Origin: Streptomyces sp. 8L
GTDB lineage: Bacteria; Actinomycetota; Actinomycetes; Streptomycetales; Streptomycetaceae
NCBI RefSeq assembly: GCF_020176795.1
Contig: NZ_JAIUKE010000013.1
Coordinates: 1 to 62,808, forward strand
Direction of reading: 5' to 3'
Length of the DNA: 62,808 nucleotides
Under the pieces are notes generated by a model. The model was not told where the DNA came from, ran no database searches, and saw nothing but the letters and a program-made list of their open reading frames with translations. Of the stretch, positions 12,652 to 24,512 are shown in pieces; within the stretch, counting starts at the first letter, position 1, and every line of letters starts with the position of its first letter. The position numbers and the translations under genes were made by a program.

Positions 12652-13458
12652 TCAAAACCGCCCGTTGCCGATATCCCGGGACACGGAACGCGCGCAGACA
12701 CGGACGGCGGCCACCAGATCGCTCCGGACCTGCGGGCCTGTCGCACCCCCTTGACCTGAGTCTTCACCGAGATCGTCCGGTGGGCACAGCCGCTCGGTCG
12801 CGCCGGTGACCGCGATCGCCCCGACCGCCATCCCGTGCCGGTCGCGGATCGGCGCGGCCACCGCCGCCACGCCCTCCCACGTCTCCTCGACGTCGAGGGC
12901 CCAGCCCCGTTCCCTGACGGTGGCGAGCTCGGACTCGAAGGATTCGGGCAGCGTGACCGTCCGCGCGGTGAAGGGGCGCCGCTGCCCCTCCAGCGCGTCG
13001 TTGTGCGCGACCGGGTCGAAGGCGCACAGCACCTTCCCGAGCGCCGTGGAGTGCAGCGGCTGCATGGCGCCGACCTCCAGCACCTGGCGGCTGTCGTCGG
13101 GCCGGAAGACGTGGTGCACGATCAGGACGCCCCCCTGGTGGAGCACGCCGAGGTGGACGCTCTCCCCGCTGGAGCGCGCCAGGTCGTCCGTCCAGACGAG
13201 GGCGCGCGCCCGCAGCTCGTGCACGTCCAGATAGCTGTTGCCGAGCCGCAGCAGCTCAGCCCCCAGCTGGTAGCGGCCCGAGGTCGCGTCCTGCTCGACG
13301 AACCCCTCCGCCTGGAGGGTCCGCAGGATTCCGTGCGCCGTTCCCTTGGCCAGCCCCAGCGAGGAGGCGATGTCGGACAGGCCGAGCCGGCGCTCGCCGC
13401 CCGCCAGCAGGCGCAGCACGGCCGCAGCCCGCTCAAGCGACTGAATGTTCTTCGCCAT
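12652..13458 (-). CDS. gylR: IclR-family repressor of the glycerol operon
   Basis: The 268-residue protein starts MAKNIQSLERAAAVLRLLAGG and has an N-terminal winged helix (LSDIASSLGLAKGTAHGILRTLQ, about residues 25-47) and a C-terminal IclR effector domain (for example LHSTALGKVLCAF and AAPIRDRHGMAVGAIAVTG). I take ATG 13458, which has GGAG 7 bases upstream, rather than the ATG 27 bases further out. It lies directly upstream of glpF-glpK-glpD on the same strand, the arrangement of S. coelicolor gylR, whose product responds to glycerol 3-phosphate. The C-terminal 35 residues are Ser/Gly/Arg-rich and may be unstructured. Confidence 0.9.
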   Translation of the reverse strand: MAKNIQSLERAAAVLRLLAGGERRLGLSDIASSLGLAKGTAHGILRTLQAEGFVEQDATSGRYQLGAELLRLGNSYLDVHELRARALVWTDDLARSSGESVHLGVLHQGGVLIVHHVFRPDDSRQVLEVGAMQPLHSTALGKVLCAFDPVAHNDALEGQRRPFTARTVTLPESFESELATVRERGWALDVEETWEGVAAVAAPIRDRHGMAVGAIAVTGATERLCPPDDLGEDSGQGGATGPQVRSDLVAAVRVCARSVSRDIGNGRF

Positions 13459-13477
13459 CCACGGACTCCGTTCGCTA

Positions 13478-13492
13478 TTCGACAATGCTGAA
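13478..13492. promoter_or_regulatory. Candidate GylR autoregulatory operator
   Basis: TTCGACAATGCTGAA is an imperfect inverted repeat 20 bases upstream of the gylR start. It shares TTCGACA with the palindrome before glpF (12548-12561). It could also affect the divergent metH promoter about 90 bases away. Confidence 0.5.
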
Positions 13493-13653
13493 CACTATCG
13501 GTCCATGCCGAATCAGTCTGCCGAACGCGGCCCCGAAGGACCACGCCGTGGACGCCCGCCCCCCATCGCGGCGGTCCCGGCTAGGCTGGCCGCGTGCCCC
13601 GCGCACCGCACCGGGGCAAAGCCGACAGCCGTCGCATCTACGGGAGTGAATCC

Positions 13654-17172
<3,519 letters not shown>

Positions 17173-17324
17173 CCGGATCGTCATCCCCGGCGCACCGGCA
17201 CGCCGGGCGTCACGCGGCGGCGGGACGTACACTGGTCGGTCCAGCGCGGGCCGGCCGCCTGCCCTGGCGGGGGAACCCGTACGGGCAGGCGGCCGGCCTT
17301 CTCGTCCCCATGGAGGTGTGCCGG

Positions 17325-18026
17325 ATGACCAGTACGGTCCCCGCGTCCTTGACCCGAACGGCCGAGGGCTTCGCCCTGCAGGCCGTGCTGCTCGACATGG
17401 ACGGCACCCTGGTGGACAGCGAGGGCATCTGGTGGGAGGCGGAGAGCGACGTCTTCAAGGAGCTCGGGCACGTCCTGGACGAGGGCTGGCGCGACATCGT
17501 CGTGGGCGGGCCGATGACGCGCAGCGCGGGGTTCCTCATCGAGGCGACCGGGGCCGACGTCACCCTCGACGCCCTGGTGGTCCTGCTCAACGACGCCTTC
17601 GAGAACCGCATCAGACAGGGGGTGCCCCTGATGCCGGGGGCGGCCGGGCTGCTGGCCGAACTCACCGCCCACCAGGTACCCACCGCCCTCGTCTCCGCCT
17701 CCCACCGGCGCATCATCGACCAGGTCCTGCTCTCCCTCGGCCCCGAGCACTTCGCGCTCACCGTCGCGGGTGACGAGGTGGCACGCACGAAGCCGCACCC
17801 GGACCCCTACCTGGTCGCCGCGCGCGGCCTCGGCGCGGAGCCCGGCCGGTGCGCGGTGATCGAGGACACCGCCACGGGGGTGGCCTCGGCCGAGGCGGCG
17901 GGCTGCCACGTCGTCGCCGTGCCGTCCGTCGCGCCGATCGCGCCCGCGCCGGGCCGCCACATCGCGACCTCGCTGGAGGAGATCGACCTCGCCCTGCTGC
18001 GGGGCCTGGCCGGGCGCGCCCGCTGA
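17325..18026 (+). CDS. HAD-superfamily phosphatase, beta-phosphoglucomutase-like
   Basis: A 233-residue HAD subfamily IA hydrolase. Motif I is DMDGTLVDSE with nucleophile Asp24 and general acid Asp26, followed by a helical cap. Motif II is Ser in TALVSASHRR, motif III Lys in ARTKPHPDPY, and motif IV the acidic pair in CAVIEDTATGVASAEAAG. The family includes beta-phosphoglucomutases and small-molecule phosphatases; the substrate cannot be told from sequence. ATG 17325 has GGAGG 8 bases upstream. It follows metH by 152 bases and may be transcribed separately. Confidence 0.85.
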   Translation: MTSTVPASLTRTAEGFALQAVLLDMDGTLVDSEGIWWEAESDVFKELGHVLDEGWRDIVVGGPMTRSAGFLIEATGADVTLDALVVLLNDAFENRIRQGVPLMPGAAGLLAELTAHQVPTALVSASHRRIIDQVLLSLGPEHFALTVAGDEVARTKPHPDPYLVAARGLGAEPGRCAVIEDTATGVASAEAAGCHVVAVPSVAPIAPAPGRHIATSLEEIDLALLRGLAGRAR

Positions 18027-18412
18027 CCGGAGCTCCCCCGAAGGAGCAGGTACGAACCGTGCGTTGGAGGTGGCCGGCACGGGGGGCGTCCATGCCCGTG
18101 GCCAGGGCGTCCTGCCGGGTGACTTTCATCACTCAGCGTCGGCATCCTGAACCGTCGGGGCCGCTCCGCAGGCCGGTTCGCGATGCCCATGTGTCCCGGT
18201 TGGTGAAGGCCTGTACGAAACATGCGACACCCTTGTCTTCACAGGCCGTTAAGGGCCATCACTGAGTGATGCCCCGTCCCGGGAAGCCCGTTCGGGGAGC
18301 CGGACCCACGGCGGCTAGTGTCGGGGCGAGTTCGGCGCCGCTGCCACCCGCGTGGGTGTCCGGCGCCTGGGACCGCCGCGTCCAGGTTTCCCCCACAAGG
18401 AGTTAGCCCACG
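18027..18412. promoter_or_regulatory. Intergenic region upstream of the solute-binding lipoprotein
   Basis: No gene is evident in these 386 bases. The notable element is CATCACTGAGTGATG (18257-18271), a perfect 15-bp odd palindrome, with a further CATCACT half-site at 18127-18133. A TAGTGT hexamer at 18315-18320 could be the -10 of the downstream gene. The palindrome is probably an operator; the regulator is unknown. Confidence 0.55.
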
Positions 18413-20017
18413 ATGAAGCACAAGACCCTGGTGCTGTCGGCAGCCGTCGGCCTGCTCGCACCCGTCATGGCAGGCTGCGGCGATTCGGGCGACGGTTCGG
18501 ACAGCGGCAGTGCCATCGTCGTGGGCACCACCGACCACTTCACCGCGACCAAGCCGAACCCGGCGCCCTTCGATCCGGCGTTCGCCTACGACACGGGTTC
18601 CTGGAACGTCCTGCGGCAGACCCTCCAGACCCTGACGCACGTGCCGCGCGGCGGCGGCGTGCCGGTGCCGGAGGCGGCGAGCCACTGCGCCTTCAGCAAC
18701 GGGAACCTGACCTACAGCTGCACCCTGCGGGCGGGCCTGAAGTTCGCCAACGGCGACACGCTCACGGCGGCCGACGTCAAGTACTCGCTCCAGCGGGTCC
18801 TGTCCATCCACGACCTCAACGGCGCGGTCGGCCTGCTGACCAACATCGCCGACATGGACACCAGCGGCCGGGACATCGTCTTCCACCTCAAGTCGCCCGA
18901 CGCCACGTTCCCCTACAAGCTCGCGACTCCGATCGCGGGCATCGTCAACCCCAAGCAGTACGCGCCGAAGAAGCTCCGCGACGGCTTCGAGGTCGACGGC
19001 TCGGGGCCGTACACCTTCAAGGCCGAGGTGAAGGACAACACCCTGGTCAAGGGGACCTTCACCAAGAACCCCACGTACAAGGGCGACTTGAAGGTGCAGA
19101 ACAACAAGGTCGAGATGCGGGTGTACCCGGACGCCCCCGCCATGGGCACGGCACTCGACAAGGACGACATCGACGTGATGCTCCGGTCGATGACGCCGGA
19201 TCAGATCAAGTCCCTCACGGACAAACCGCGCAAGGACATCAACCTCACCGAGATGCCCGGACTCGAAATCCGCTACATCGGCTTCAACACCTCGGCGCCG
19301 ATCGGCAAGGAGAAGGCCATACGCCAGGCCATGGCGTACGTGGTCGACCGCGACAAGCTGATCAACCAGGTCTACGGCACGACGGCGTCGCCGCTCTACT
19401 CGAACATCCCGGCCGGCATCACGGGCCACACCAACTCCTTCTTCAACCAGTACGGCGCCCAGCCGTCGCTGTCGAAGGCGGCGCAGGTGCTCCAGAGCGC
19501 CGGTATCCACACGCCGGTGAAGCTGACCATGAACTACACGACGGACCACTACGGCGCCGCCACCGCCAAGGAGTTCCAGGTCCTCCAGAGCCAGTTCAAC
19601 GACAGCAAGCTGTTCGACGTCACCATCAAGGGCACGCCTTGGAAGGAGTTCAGGCCCGCCGAGACCAGCGGCAAGTACGCGGTCTACGGCATGGGCTGGT
19701 TCCCCGACTTCCCGGACCCCGACAGCTACGTGGCGCCGTTCTTCGACAAGGACAACTTCCTCGGCAGCCCGTACAACAACCCGCAGATCCGGGGCCAGCT
19801 GATCCCGAAGTCGCGCCGCGAGGCCGACCGGGGCGCGGCGTCGGACACCTTCGGCCAGATCCAGGACATCGTGGCCGACGACGTGCCGATCCTGCCGCTC
19901 TGGCAGGGCAAGCAGTACGTGGCGGCGCGCACCGACATCACGGGTGTGGAGTGGGCGGTCGACTCGTCGGCCAACTACTCGCTGTGGGAGCTCGGCAAGG
20001 GCACCACGACCGACTGA
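18413..20017 (+). CDS. ABC transporter solute-binding lipoprotein, peptide/nickel family (SBP_bac_5)
   Basis: The 534-residue precursor has a lipoprotein signal with Cys22 in VMAGC. The mature part is a family-5 solute-binding protein: NLTYSCTLRAGLKFANGDTLTAADVKYSLQRVL is the family signature, and AIRQAMAYVVDRDKLINQVYG is typical of lobe II. It should bind a peptide or peptide-like ligand outside the membrane. The expected permease and ATPase genes are absent; instead, 24 bases after the stop, the sequence enters a G/C-only tract. Either the gene is an orphan binding protein or the rest of the operon was lost in assembly. Confidence 0.85.
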   Translation: MKHKTLVLSAAVGLLAPVMAGCGDSGDGSDSGSAIVVGTTDHFTATKPNPAPFDPAFAYDTGSWNVLRQTLQTLTHVPRGGGVPVPEAASHCAFSNGNLTYSCTLRAGLKFANGDTLTAADVKYSLQRVLSIHDLNGAVGLLTNIADMDTSGRDIVFHLKSPDATFPYKLATPIAGIVNPKQYAPKKLRDGFEVDGSGPYTFKAEVKDNTLVKGTFTKNPTYKGDLKVQNNKVEMRVYPDAPAMGTALDKDDIDVMLRSMTPDQIKSLTDKPRKDINLTEMPGLEIRYIGFNTSAPIGKEKAIRQAMAYVVDRDKLINQVYGTTASPLYSNIPAGITGHTNSFFNQYGAQPSLSKAAQVLQSAGIHTPVKLTMNYTTDHYGAATAKEFQVLQSQFNDSKLFDVTIKGTPWKEFRPAETSGKYAVYGMGWFPDFPDPDSYVAPFFDKDNFLGSPYNNPQIRGQLIPKSRREADRGAASDTFGQIQDIVADDVPILPLWQGKQYVAARTDITGVEWAVDSSANYSLWELGKGTTTD

Positions 20018-20040
20018 CGCGCCACCAGGACACACGCCGT

Positions 20041-20205
20041 CCGCCCCCGGGCCCCCCCCCCCCCCCCGGGCGGCCCGCGGGCCCGGGCCCCCCGCCCCCG
20101 CCGCCCGCCCCCCCCCCCCCCCCCCCCCCCGCGCCCCCCCGCGCCCCCCCCCCCCCGCCGGCCCCGGGGGGGGGGCCCGGGCGCCGCGGCGGCCGGCCCC
20201 CGCGG
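20041..20205. other. Internal G/C-only artefact tract, possible assembly join
   Basis: 165 bases without a single A or T, with runs of C up to about twenty. It resembles both ends of the window. The remaining intergenic bases to 20365 are normal but repetitive (CGGACGCACG-like words). Within 20018-20365 I can support no gene. Confidence 0.75.
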
Positions 20206-20365
20206 TGGCCCGGGCCGGACCGAAGGAGCCCGCCCCGCGGACACGGGACGAGAAGCCCTCCACGGAGGCACGGACGCACGAAGGCACGGGGCACGGACGC
20301 ACGGAGGCGCACAGGGGGCACGGGCGCGCGGGGACCCGCGGGGCGTACGGAAGGCGGGCGCGCGC

Positions 20366-21052
20366 CTACTGGGCGCCCGGCCGCACCAGCCCGCTCTCGT
20401 ACGCGTACACCGCCGCCTGGACCCGGTCCCGCAGGCCCAGCTTCGTCAGGACATGCCCCACGTGCGTCTTGACCGTCGTCTCGCTGACGAACAGGTCCGC
20501 CGCGATCTCCGCGTTCGACAGGCCGCGGGCCACCAGCTTGAGCACCTCGACCTCCCGCTCCGTCAGCGTGTTCAGCGCGTGCGGCACGGGCTCCTCGCCC
20601 GAGGGCAGGTGGTCCGCGTACTTGTCCAGCAGCCGCCGTGTGATGCTCGGGGCGAGCATCGCCTCGCCCGCCGCCACCACCCGGATCGCCTGCACCAGCT
20701 CGATCGCGGGGGCGTCCTTCAGGAGGAAGCCGCTGGCACCGGCCCGCAGCGCCTCCACCACGTACTCGTCGAGGTCGAACGTCGTCAGGACCAGCACCTT
20801 GGCCGGGCCGTCCCGGCCGGGACCCGTGATCTGCCGCGTGGCCTCGACGCCGTCCATCCGCGGCATGCGGATGTCCATCAGCACCACGTCGGGCTGGAGG
20901 GCGCGCACCTGCTCGATGGCCTGGAGGCCGTCCCCGGCCTCGCCGACGACCGCGATGTCCTGCTCCACCTCCAGGATCATCCGGAAACCGGTGCGAAGCA
21001 GCGGTTGGTCGTCGACCAGCAGGACTCGAACAGTGCCGGTGCCCACGCTCAC
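20366..21052 (-). CDS. NarL/LuxR-family two-component response regulator
   Basis: The protein has 228 residues. The receiver domain begins VRVLLVDDQPLLRTGF, with the phospho-acceptor Asp60 in VVLMDIRMPRMDG and Lys in GASGFLLKDAP. The C-terminal LuxR helix-turn-helix is LTEREVEVLKLVARGLSNAEIAADLFVSETTVKTHV. The GTG start at 21052 is preceded by GAGAGGGG. It begins 11 bases after the stop of the RecB-like nuclease gene on the same strand, so the two form an operon. No histidine kinase is present in the window; one could be hidden by the tract at 20.1 kb or encoded elsewhere. Confidence 0.92.
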   Translation of the reverse strand: MSVGTGTVRVLLVDDQPLLRTGFRMILEVEQDIAVVGEAGDGLQAIEQVRALQPDVVLMDIRMPRMDGVEATRQITGPGRDGPAKVLVLTTFDLDEYVVEALRAGASGFLLKDAPAIELVQAIRVVAAGEAMLAPSITRRLLDKYADHLPSGEEPVPHALNTLTEREVEVLKLVARGLSNAEIAADLFVSETTVKTHVGHVLTKLGLRDRVQAAVYAYESGLVRPGAQ

Positions 21053-21063
21053 GGGTACCCCTC

Positions 21064-21915
21064 TCAATGGACCACGCCCATCATGCCCTGCCCGTCCTGC
21101 GCCGACGTCGTCAGCGGGTAGACCGGGGGAGTGCCCCCGAATTCCGGGCAGAACGCCTGGTGGTCGCACCATCCGCACAGCTTCGTCGGCCGCGGCGGGA
21201 ACTCGCCCGTCTCCGTCGCCCGCCGGATCGCGTCCCACAGCGCGAGCAGCTTGCGCTCCACCCGCTCCAGGTCCGCGAGCACCGGGTCGTACGTCAGCAC
21301 GTCCCCGCTGCCCAGGTACACGAGCTGGAGGCGGCGCGGCACCACACCCTTCAGCCGCCACACCACCAGGGCGTAGAACGCCATCTGGAAGTGCGCGCTC
21401 TCGGCGTACTGGGGCCGCGGCGCCTTGCCCGTCTTGTAGTCGACGATCCGCACCTCGCCCGTCGGCGCCACGTCCACCCGGTCGATCACGCCGCGCAGCC
21501 GCAGCCCCGAGTCGAGCTCCGTCTCCACGAACATCTCGCGCTCCGCGGGTTCGAGCCGGGTCGGGTCCTCCAGCGCGAACCACCGCTCCACCAGCGCCTC
21601 CGCCTGCGCGAGCCAGGCCGCGAGCCGCTCGCCCGCCTCGTCCCCCGCGAACAGCCCGGCCAACTCGGGGCGCGCCGCCACCAGCCTGTCCCACTGGTGC
21701 GGCACCATCGCCTTCGCCCGAGGCGCCGTGCGCTCACCGGCCGGATCGTCGAAGAGGCGCTCCAGGACGGCGTGCACCAGCGTGCCCCGGGTGGCCGCCT
21801 CGCTCGGCTTCTCCGGCAGTTTGTCGATCACCCGGAAGCGGTAGAGCAGGGGGCACTGCATGAAGTCGTTCGCCCGGGACGGCGACAGAGAGGCGGGAGG
21901 CACGCTCGTACTCAT
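21064..21915 (-). CDS. RecB-family PD-(D/E)XK nuclease with Fe-S cluster cysteines
   Basis: A 283-residue Cas4/AddB/RecB-type exonuclease. It starts MSTSVPPASLSPSRANDFMQCPLLYRF, the usual first cysteine region, then shows the nuclease core GVIDRVDV...VRIVDYKTGKAPR (catalytic Asp, Asp, Lys) and QMAFYALVVW. Three C-terminal cysteines in CGWCDHQAFCP join the first to make the four-Cys Fe-S site of this family. No Shine-Dalgarno is visible before ATG 21915, but ACCCTA (TAGGGT on the coding strand) at 21923-21928 sits 7 bases upstream, so the mRNA is probably leaderless. It should act on DNA ends; the pathway partner is unknown. Confidence 0.87.
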   Translation of the reverse strand: MSTSVPPASLSPSRANDFMQCPLLYRFRVIDKLPEKPSEAATRGTLVHAVLERLFDDPAGERTAPRAKAMVPHQWDRLVAARPELAGLFAGDEAGERLAAWLAQAEALVERWFALEDPTRLEPAEREMFVETELDSGLRLRGVIDRVDVAPTGEVRIVDYKTGKAPRPQYAESAHFQMAFYALVVWRLKGVVPRRLQLVYLGSGDVLTYDPVLADLERVERKLLALWDAIRRATETGEFPPRPTKLCGWCDHQAFCPEFGGTPPVYPLTTSAQDGQGMMGVVH

Positions 21916-22024
21916 GCCGAAGACCCTACGACCCGCCACCGACAGCGATCCGCATACCATCGACTACAGGGCCTCTCGCACTGCATGATCAAGCAGACGA
22001 CAGGGCCGACGACGGAAGGAACCC

Positions 22025-23299
22025 GTGAAACCCCCGAAACCCCCGGAACCGCCGGAAAACAACGAGTCGGGCGAACACGGCACGGGCGGAGCGCGGGACA
22101 AGAGCGGCGCACCACAGCCCGGCGGCAAGCCCGCGCGCCCGGCCGACCCCGGAGGCGGCATCCTCGTGGGCCGCCCCTTCGGCGTGCCCGTCTACGTGGG
22201 GCCCAGCTGGTTCCTGGTCGCCGCGCTGATCACCTGGCTCTTCGGCGGCCAGCTCGGCGGCATCCTGCCGGACATCGGCAACGCCCGCTACCTCGTGGCG
22301 CTGTTCTTCGCCGTCGCCTTCTACGCCTCGGTGTTCGTGCACGAGCTCGCCCACACCGTCGCCGCCCTCCGCTTCAACCTGCCGGTGCGCCGCATCCAGC
22401 TCCAGTTCTTCGGCGGGGTCTCCGAGATCGAGAAGGAGTCCGAGACGCCCGGGCGGGAGTTCATCCTCGCGTTCGTCGGCCCGCTCCTGTCCCTGGTCCT
22501 CTCCGGGATCTTCTACGCCTTGATGTACGCGGTCGACGCGGGCTCCGTCCCCGGCGTGCTGCTCGCCGGGCTCATGGTCTCCAACCTGATCGTGGCGATC
22601 TTCAACTTCCTGCCCGGGCTCCCGCTCGACGGCGGCCGCATGCTGCGCGCCGTCGTCTGGAAGATCACAGGCAAGCCCATGAGCGGCACCGTCGCCGCGG
22701 TCTGGGTCGGCAGGGCGCTCGCGGTCGCCGTCCTCGTCGTCCTCATCGGACTGCCGCTGCTCGGCCACGGCGGGCTGCGCGGAGACGGCGGCATCGACGG
22801 CGTCGAGACCGTCACGGACGCCCTGATCGCCGCGATCCTCGCCGCGATCATCTGGACCGGCGCGGGCAACAGCCTGCGCATGGCGCGCCTGCGCGAGCAC
22901 CTGCCGCAGCTCCAGGCCCGCACGCTGACCCGGCGGGCCGTGCCCGTCGAGTCGCACACCCCCCTCTCCGAGGCCCTGCGCCGGGCCAACGAGTCCGGCG
23001 CGCGCGCCCTCGTCGTGGTGGACGGCCAGGGCGATCCCACCGGCATCGTGCGGGAGACGTCCATCGTGGGCGTACCGCAGCACCGGCGCCCCTGGGTCGC
23101 GGTCAGCACCCTCACCCAGGACCTCACGGACGGCATGAGGGTCCCCGCGGAACTGGGCGGGGAGATACTGCTCGACCGGCTGCGCGCCAACCCGGCCACC
23201 GAGTACCTGGTCGTCGAGGAGACCGGGTCGATCTACGGCGTCCTGTCCACGGCCGACGTCGAGAAGGCTTTCGTCGCCGCGATGGCCCGCCCGCAGTGA
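22025..23299 (+). CDS. Site-2 family (M50) intramembrane metalloprotease with CBS domains
   Basis: A 424-residue membrane protein. Zinc ligands are in HELAH (residues 106-110), and the second motif NFLPGLPLDGGRML gives the third ligand at Asp202. About six hydrophobic segments span 60-290, then two CBS domains (about 295-420) form a Bateman module that probably senses a nucleotide. The first 45 residues are Pro/Glu/Gly-rich and cytosolic. The GTG start at 22025 follows GGAAGGA. The architecture is that of SpoIVFB/Rip3-like proteases. Its substrate cannot be inferred. It is divergent from the nuclease gene. Confidence 0.9.
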   Translation: MKPPKPPEPPENNESGEHGTGGARDKSGAPQPGGKPARPADPGGGILVGRPFGVPVYVGPSWFLVAALITWLFGGQLGGILPDIGNARYLVALFFAVAFYASVFVHELAHTVAALRFNLPVRRIQLQFFGGVSEIEKESETPGREFILAFVGPLLSLVLSGIFYALMYAVDAGSVPGVLLAGLMVSNLIVAIFNFLPGLPLDGGRMLRAVVWKITGKPMSGTVAAVWVGRALAVAVLVVLIGLPLLGHGGLRGDGGIDGVETVTDALIAAILAAIIWTGAGNSLRMARLREHLPQLQARTLTRRAVPVESHTPLSEALRRANESGARALVVVDGQGDPTGIVRETSIVGVPQHRRPWVAVSTLTQDLTDGMRVPAELGGEILLDRLRANPATEYLVVEETGSIYGVLSTADVEKAFVAAMARPQ

Positions 23300-23390
23300 C
23301 GCCCGCCGCCCGCCGGGGCCCGGTTCGCCCCAGGGCGGCGGCGGGCGGGCGGCGGACCGGGGGACCGCGGGAAGCGGATAGGCTGGGCAC

Positions 23391-24284
23391 ATGTCCGAAC
23401 CGACCGGTGCCGCCCGCCGTCGCGGGCCCTTCAAGGTCGGGGACCAGGTCCAGCTCACCGACCCCAAGGGACGCCACTACACGTTCACGCTCGAAGCCGG
23501 GAAGAACTTCCACACCCACAAGGGTTCCTTCCCGCACGACGAGCTGATCGGTGCTCCCGAGGGCAGTGTTGTCCGAACCACGGGAAACGTCGCCTACCTC
23601 GCGCTGCGCCCCCTGCTCCCCGACTACGTCCTGTCCATGCCCCGCGGTGCCGCCGTGGTCTACCCGAAGGACGCGGGCCAGATCCTGGCCTTCGGCGACA
23701 TCTTCCCGGGCGCCCGCGTCGTCGAGGCGGGCGTCGGCTCCGGCTCGCTCAGCAGCTTCCTGCTGCGGGTCATCGGCGACGAGGGCATGCTGCACTCCTA
23801 CGAGCGCCGGCAGGACTTCGCGGACGTCGCCAGGGGGAACGTCGAGCGCTACTTCGGCGGTCCGCACCCCGCGTGGGAGCTGACCGTGGGCGACCTCCAG
23901 GACAACCTCTCGGACACCGACGTCGACCGCGTCATCCTGGACATGCTCGCTCCGTGGGAGTGCGTGGAGGCCGTCTCCAAGGCCCTCGTGCCCGGCGGCA
24001 TCCTCATCGCGTACGTCGCGACCACCACCCAGCTCGCCCGCACGGTGGAGACGCTCCGAGAGTTCGGCACGTTCAACGAGCCGGCCGCGTGGGAGTCCAT
24101 GATCCGCAACTGGCACGTCGAGGGTCTCGCCGTCCGCCCCGACCACCGCATGATCGGGCACACCGGCTTCCTGGTGACCGCCCGCCGCCTCGCCGACGGC
24201 GTTGAACCGCCGCTGCGCCGCAGGCGCCCCGCCAAGGGCGCGTACGGCGAGGACTACGAAGGACCCGGCAGCGGCTCGCGCTGA
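23391..24284 (+). CDS. trmI: tRNA (adenine-58-N1)-methyltransferase
   Basis: The 297-residue enzyme methylates A58 in the T-loop of tRNAs. The N-terminal domain precedes a Rossmann methyltransferase fold with SAM motif I VVEAGVGSGSL (110-120), acidic loop YERRQDFADVARGN, and motif IV DRVILDMLAPWE. ATG 23391 lies 6 bases after TAGGCT (23379-23384), which suggests a leaderless transcript. Its position just upstream of the proteasome cluster is conserved in actinobacteria. A 17-bp hairpin follows. Confidence 0.93.
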   Translation: MSEPTGAARRRGPFKVGDQVQLTDPKGRHYTFTLEAGKNFHTHKGSFPHDELIGAPEGSVVRTTGNVAYLALRPLLPDYVLSMPRGAAVVYPKDAGQILAFGDIFPGARVVEAGVGSGSLSSFLLRVIGDEGMLHSYERRQDFADVARGNVERYFGGPHPAWELTVGDLQDNLSDTDVDRVILDMLAPWECVEAVSKALVPGGILIAYVATTTQLARTVETLREFGTFNEPAAWESMIRNWHVEGLAVRPDHRMIGHTGFLVTARRLADGVEPPLRRRRPAKGAYGEDYEGPGSGSR

Positions 24285-24310
24285 CCGCCGGGCCCGGCAC
24301 GCAACATCCC

Positions 24311-24359
24311 ACCGCCGCCGCCCCGTTCCGCCCACGGCGCGCAACGGGGCGGCGGCGGT
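24311..24359. terminator. Terminator hairpin after trmI
   Basis: ACCGCCGCCGCCCCGTT (24311-24327) is exactly complementary to 24343-24359, a 17-bp stem with a 15-base loop. No U-tract follows, as is common for actinomycete terminators. Confidence 0.7.
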
Positions 24360-24512
24360 TCGCCGTTGGCGCCCGGTAAACGCGGATCAGCGGACACGGG
24401 GTCTCCGGAACCGGCCGCCCCCAGCGTTTCGCGCGCGTGTGACGTGTGGCACGATGCTGTCTCCCGCCCATAGTTGGTTTCTCCAGCACCACCGCAACAG
24501 GAGACACTAGGC

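Noticed and set aside
13459..13653. Cobalamin or SAH riboswitch upstream of metH
   Set aside because: The leader is too short and lacks the B12-box and the SAH consensus.
20041..20205. G-quadruplex or biological poly-C element
   Set aside because: The composition recurs at both window ends and shows no A or T at all, so an artefact is a simpler explanation.
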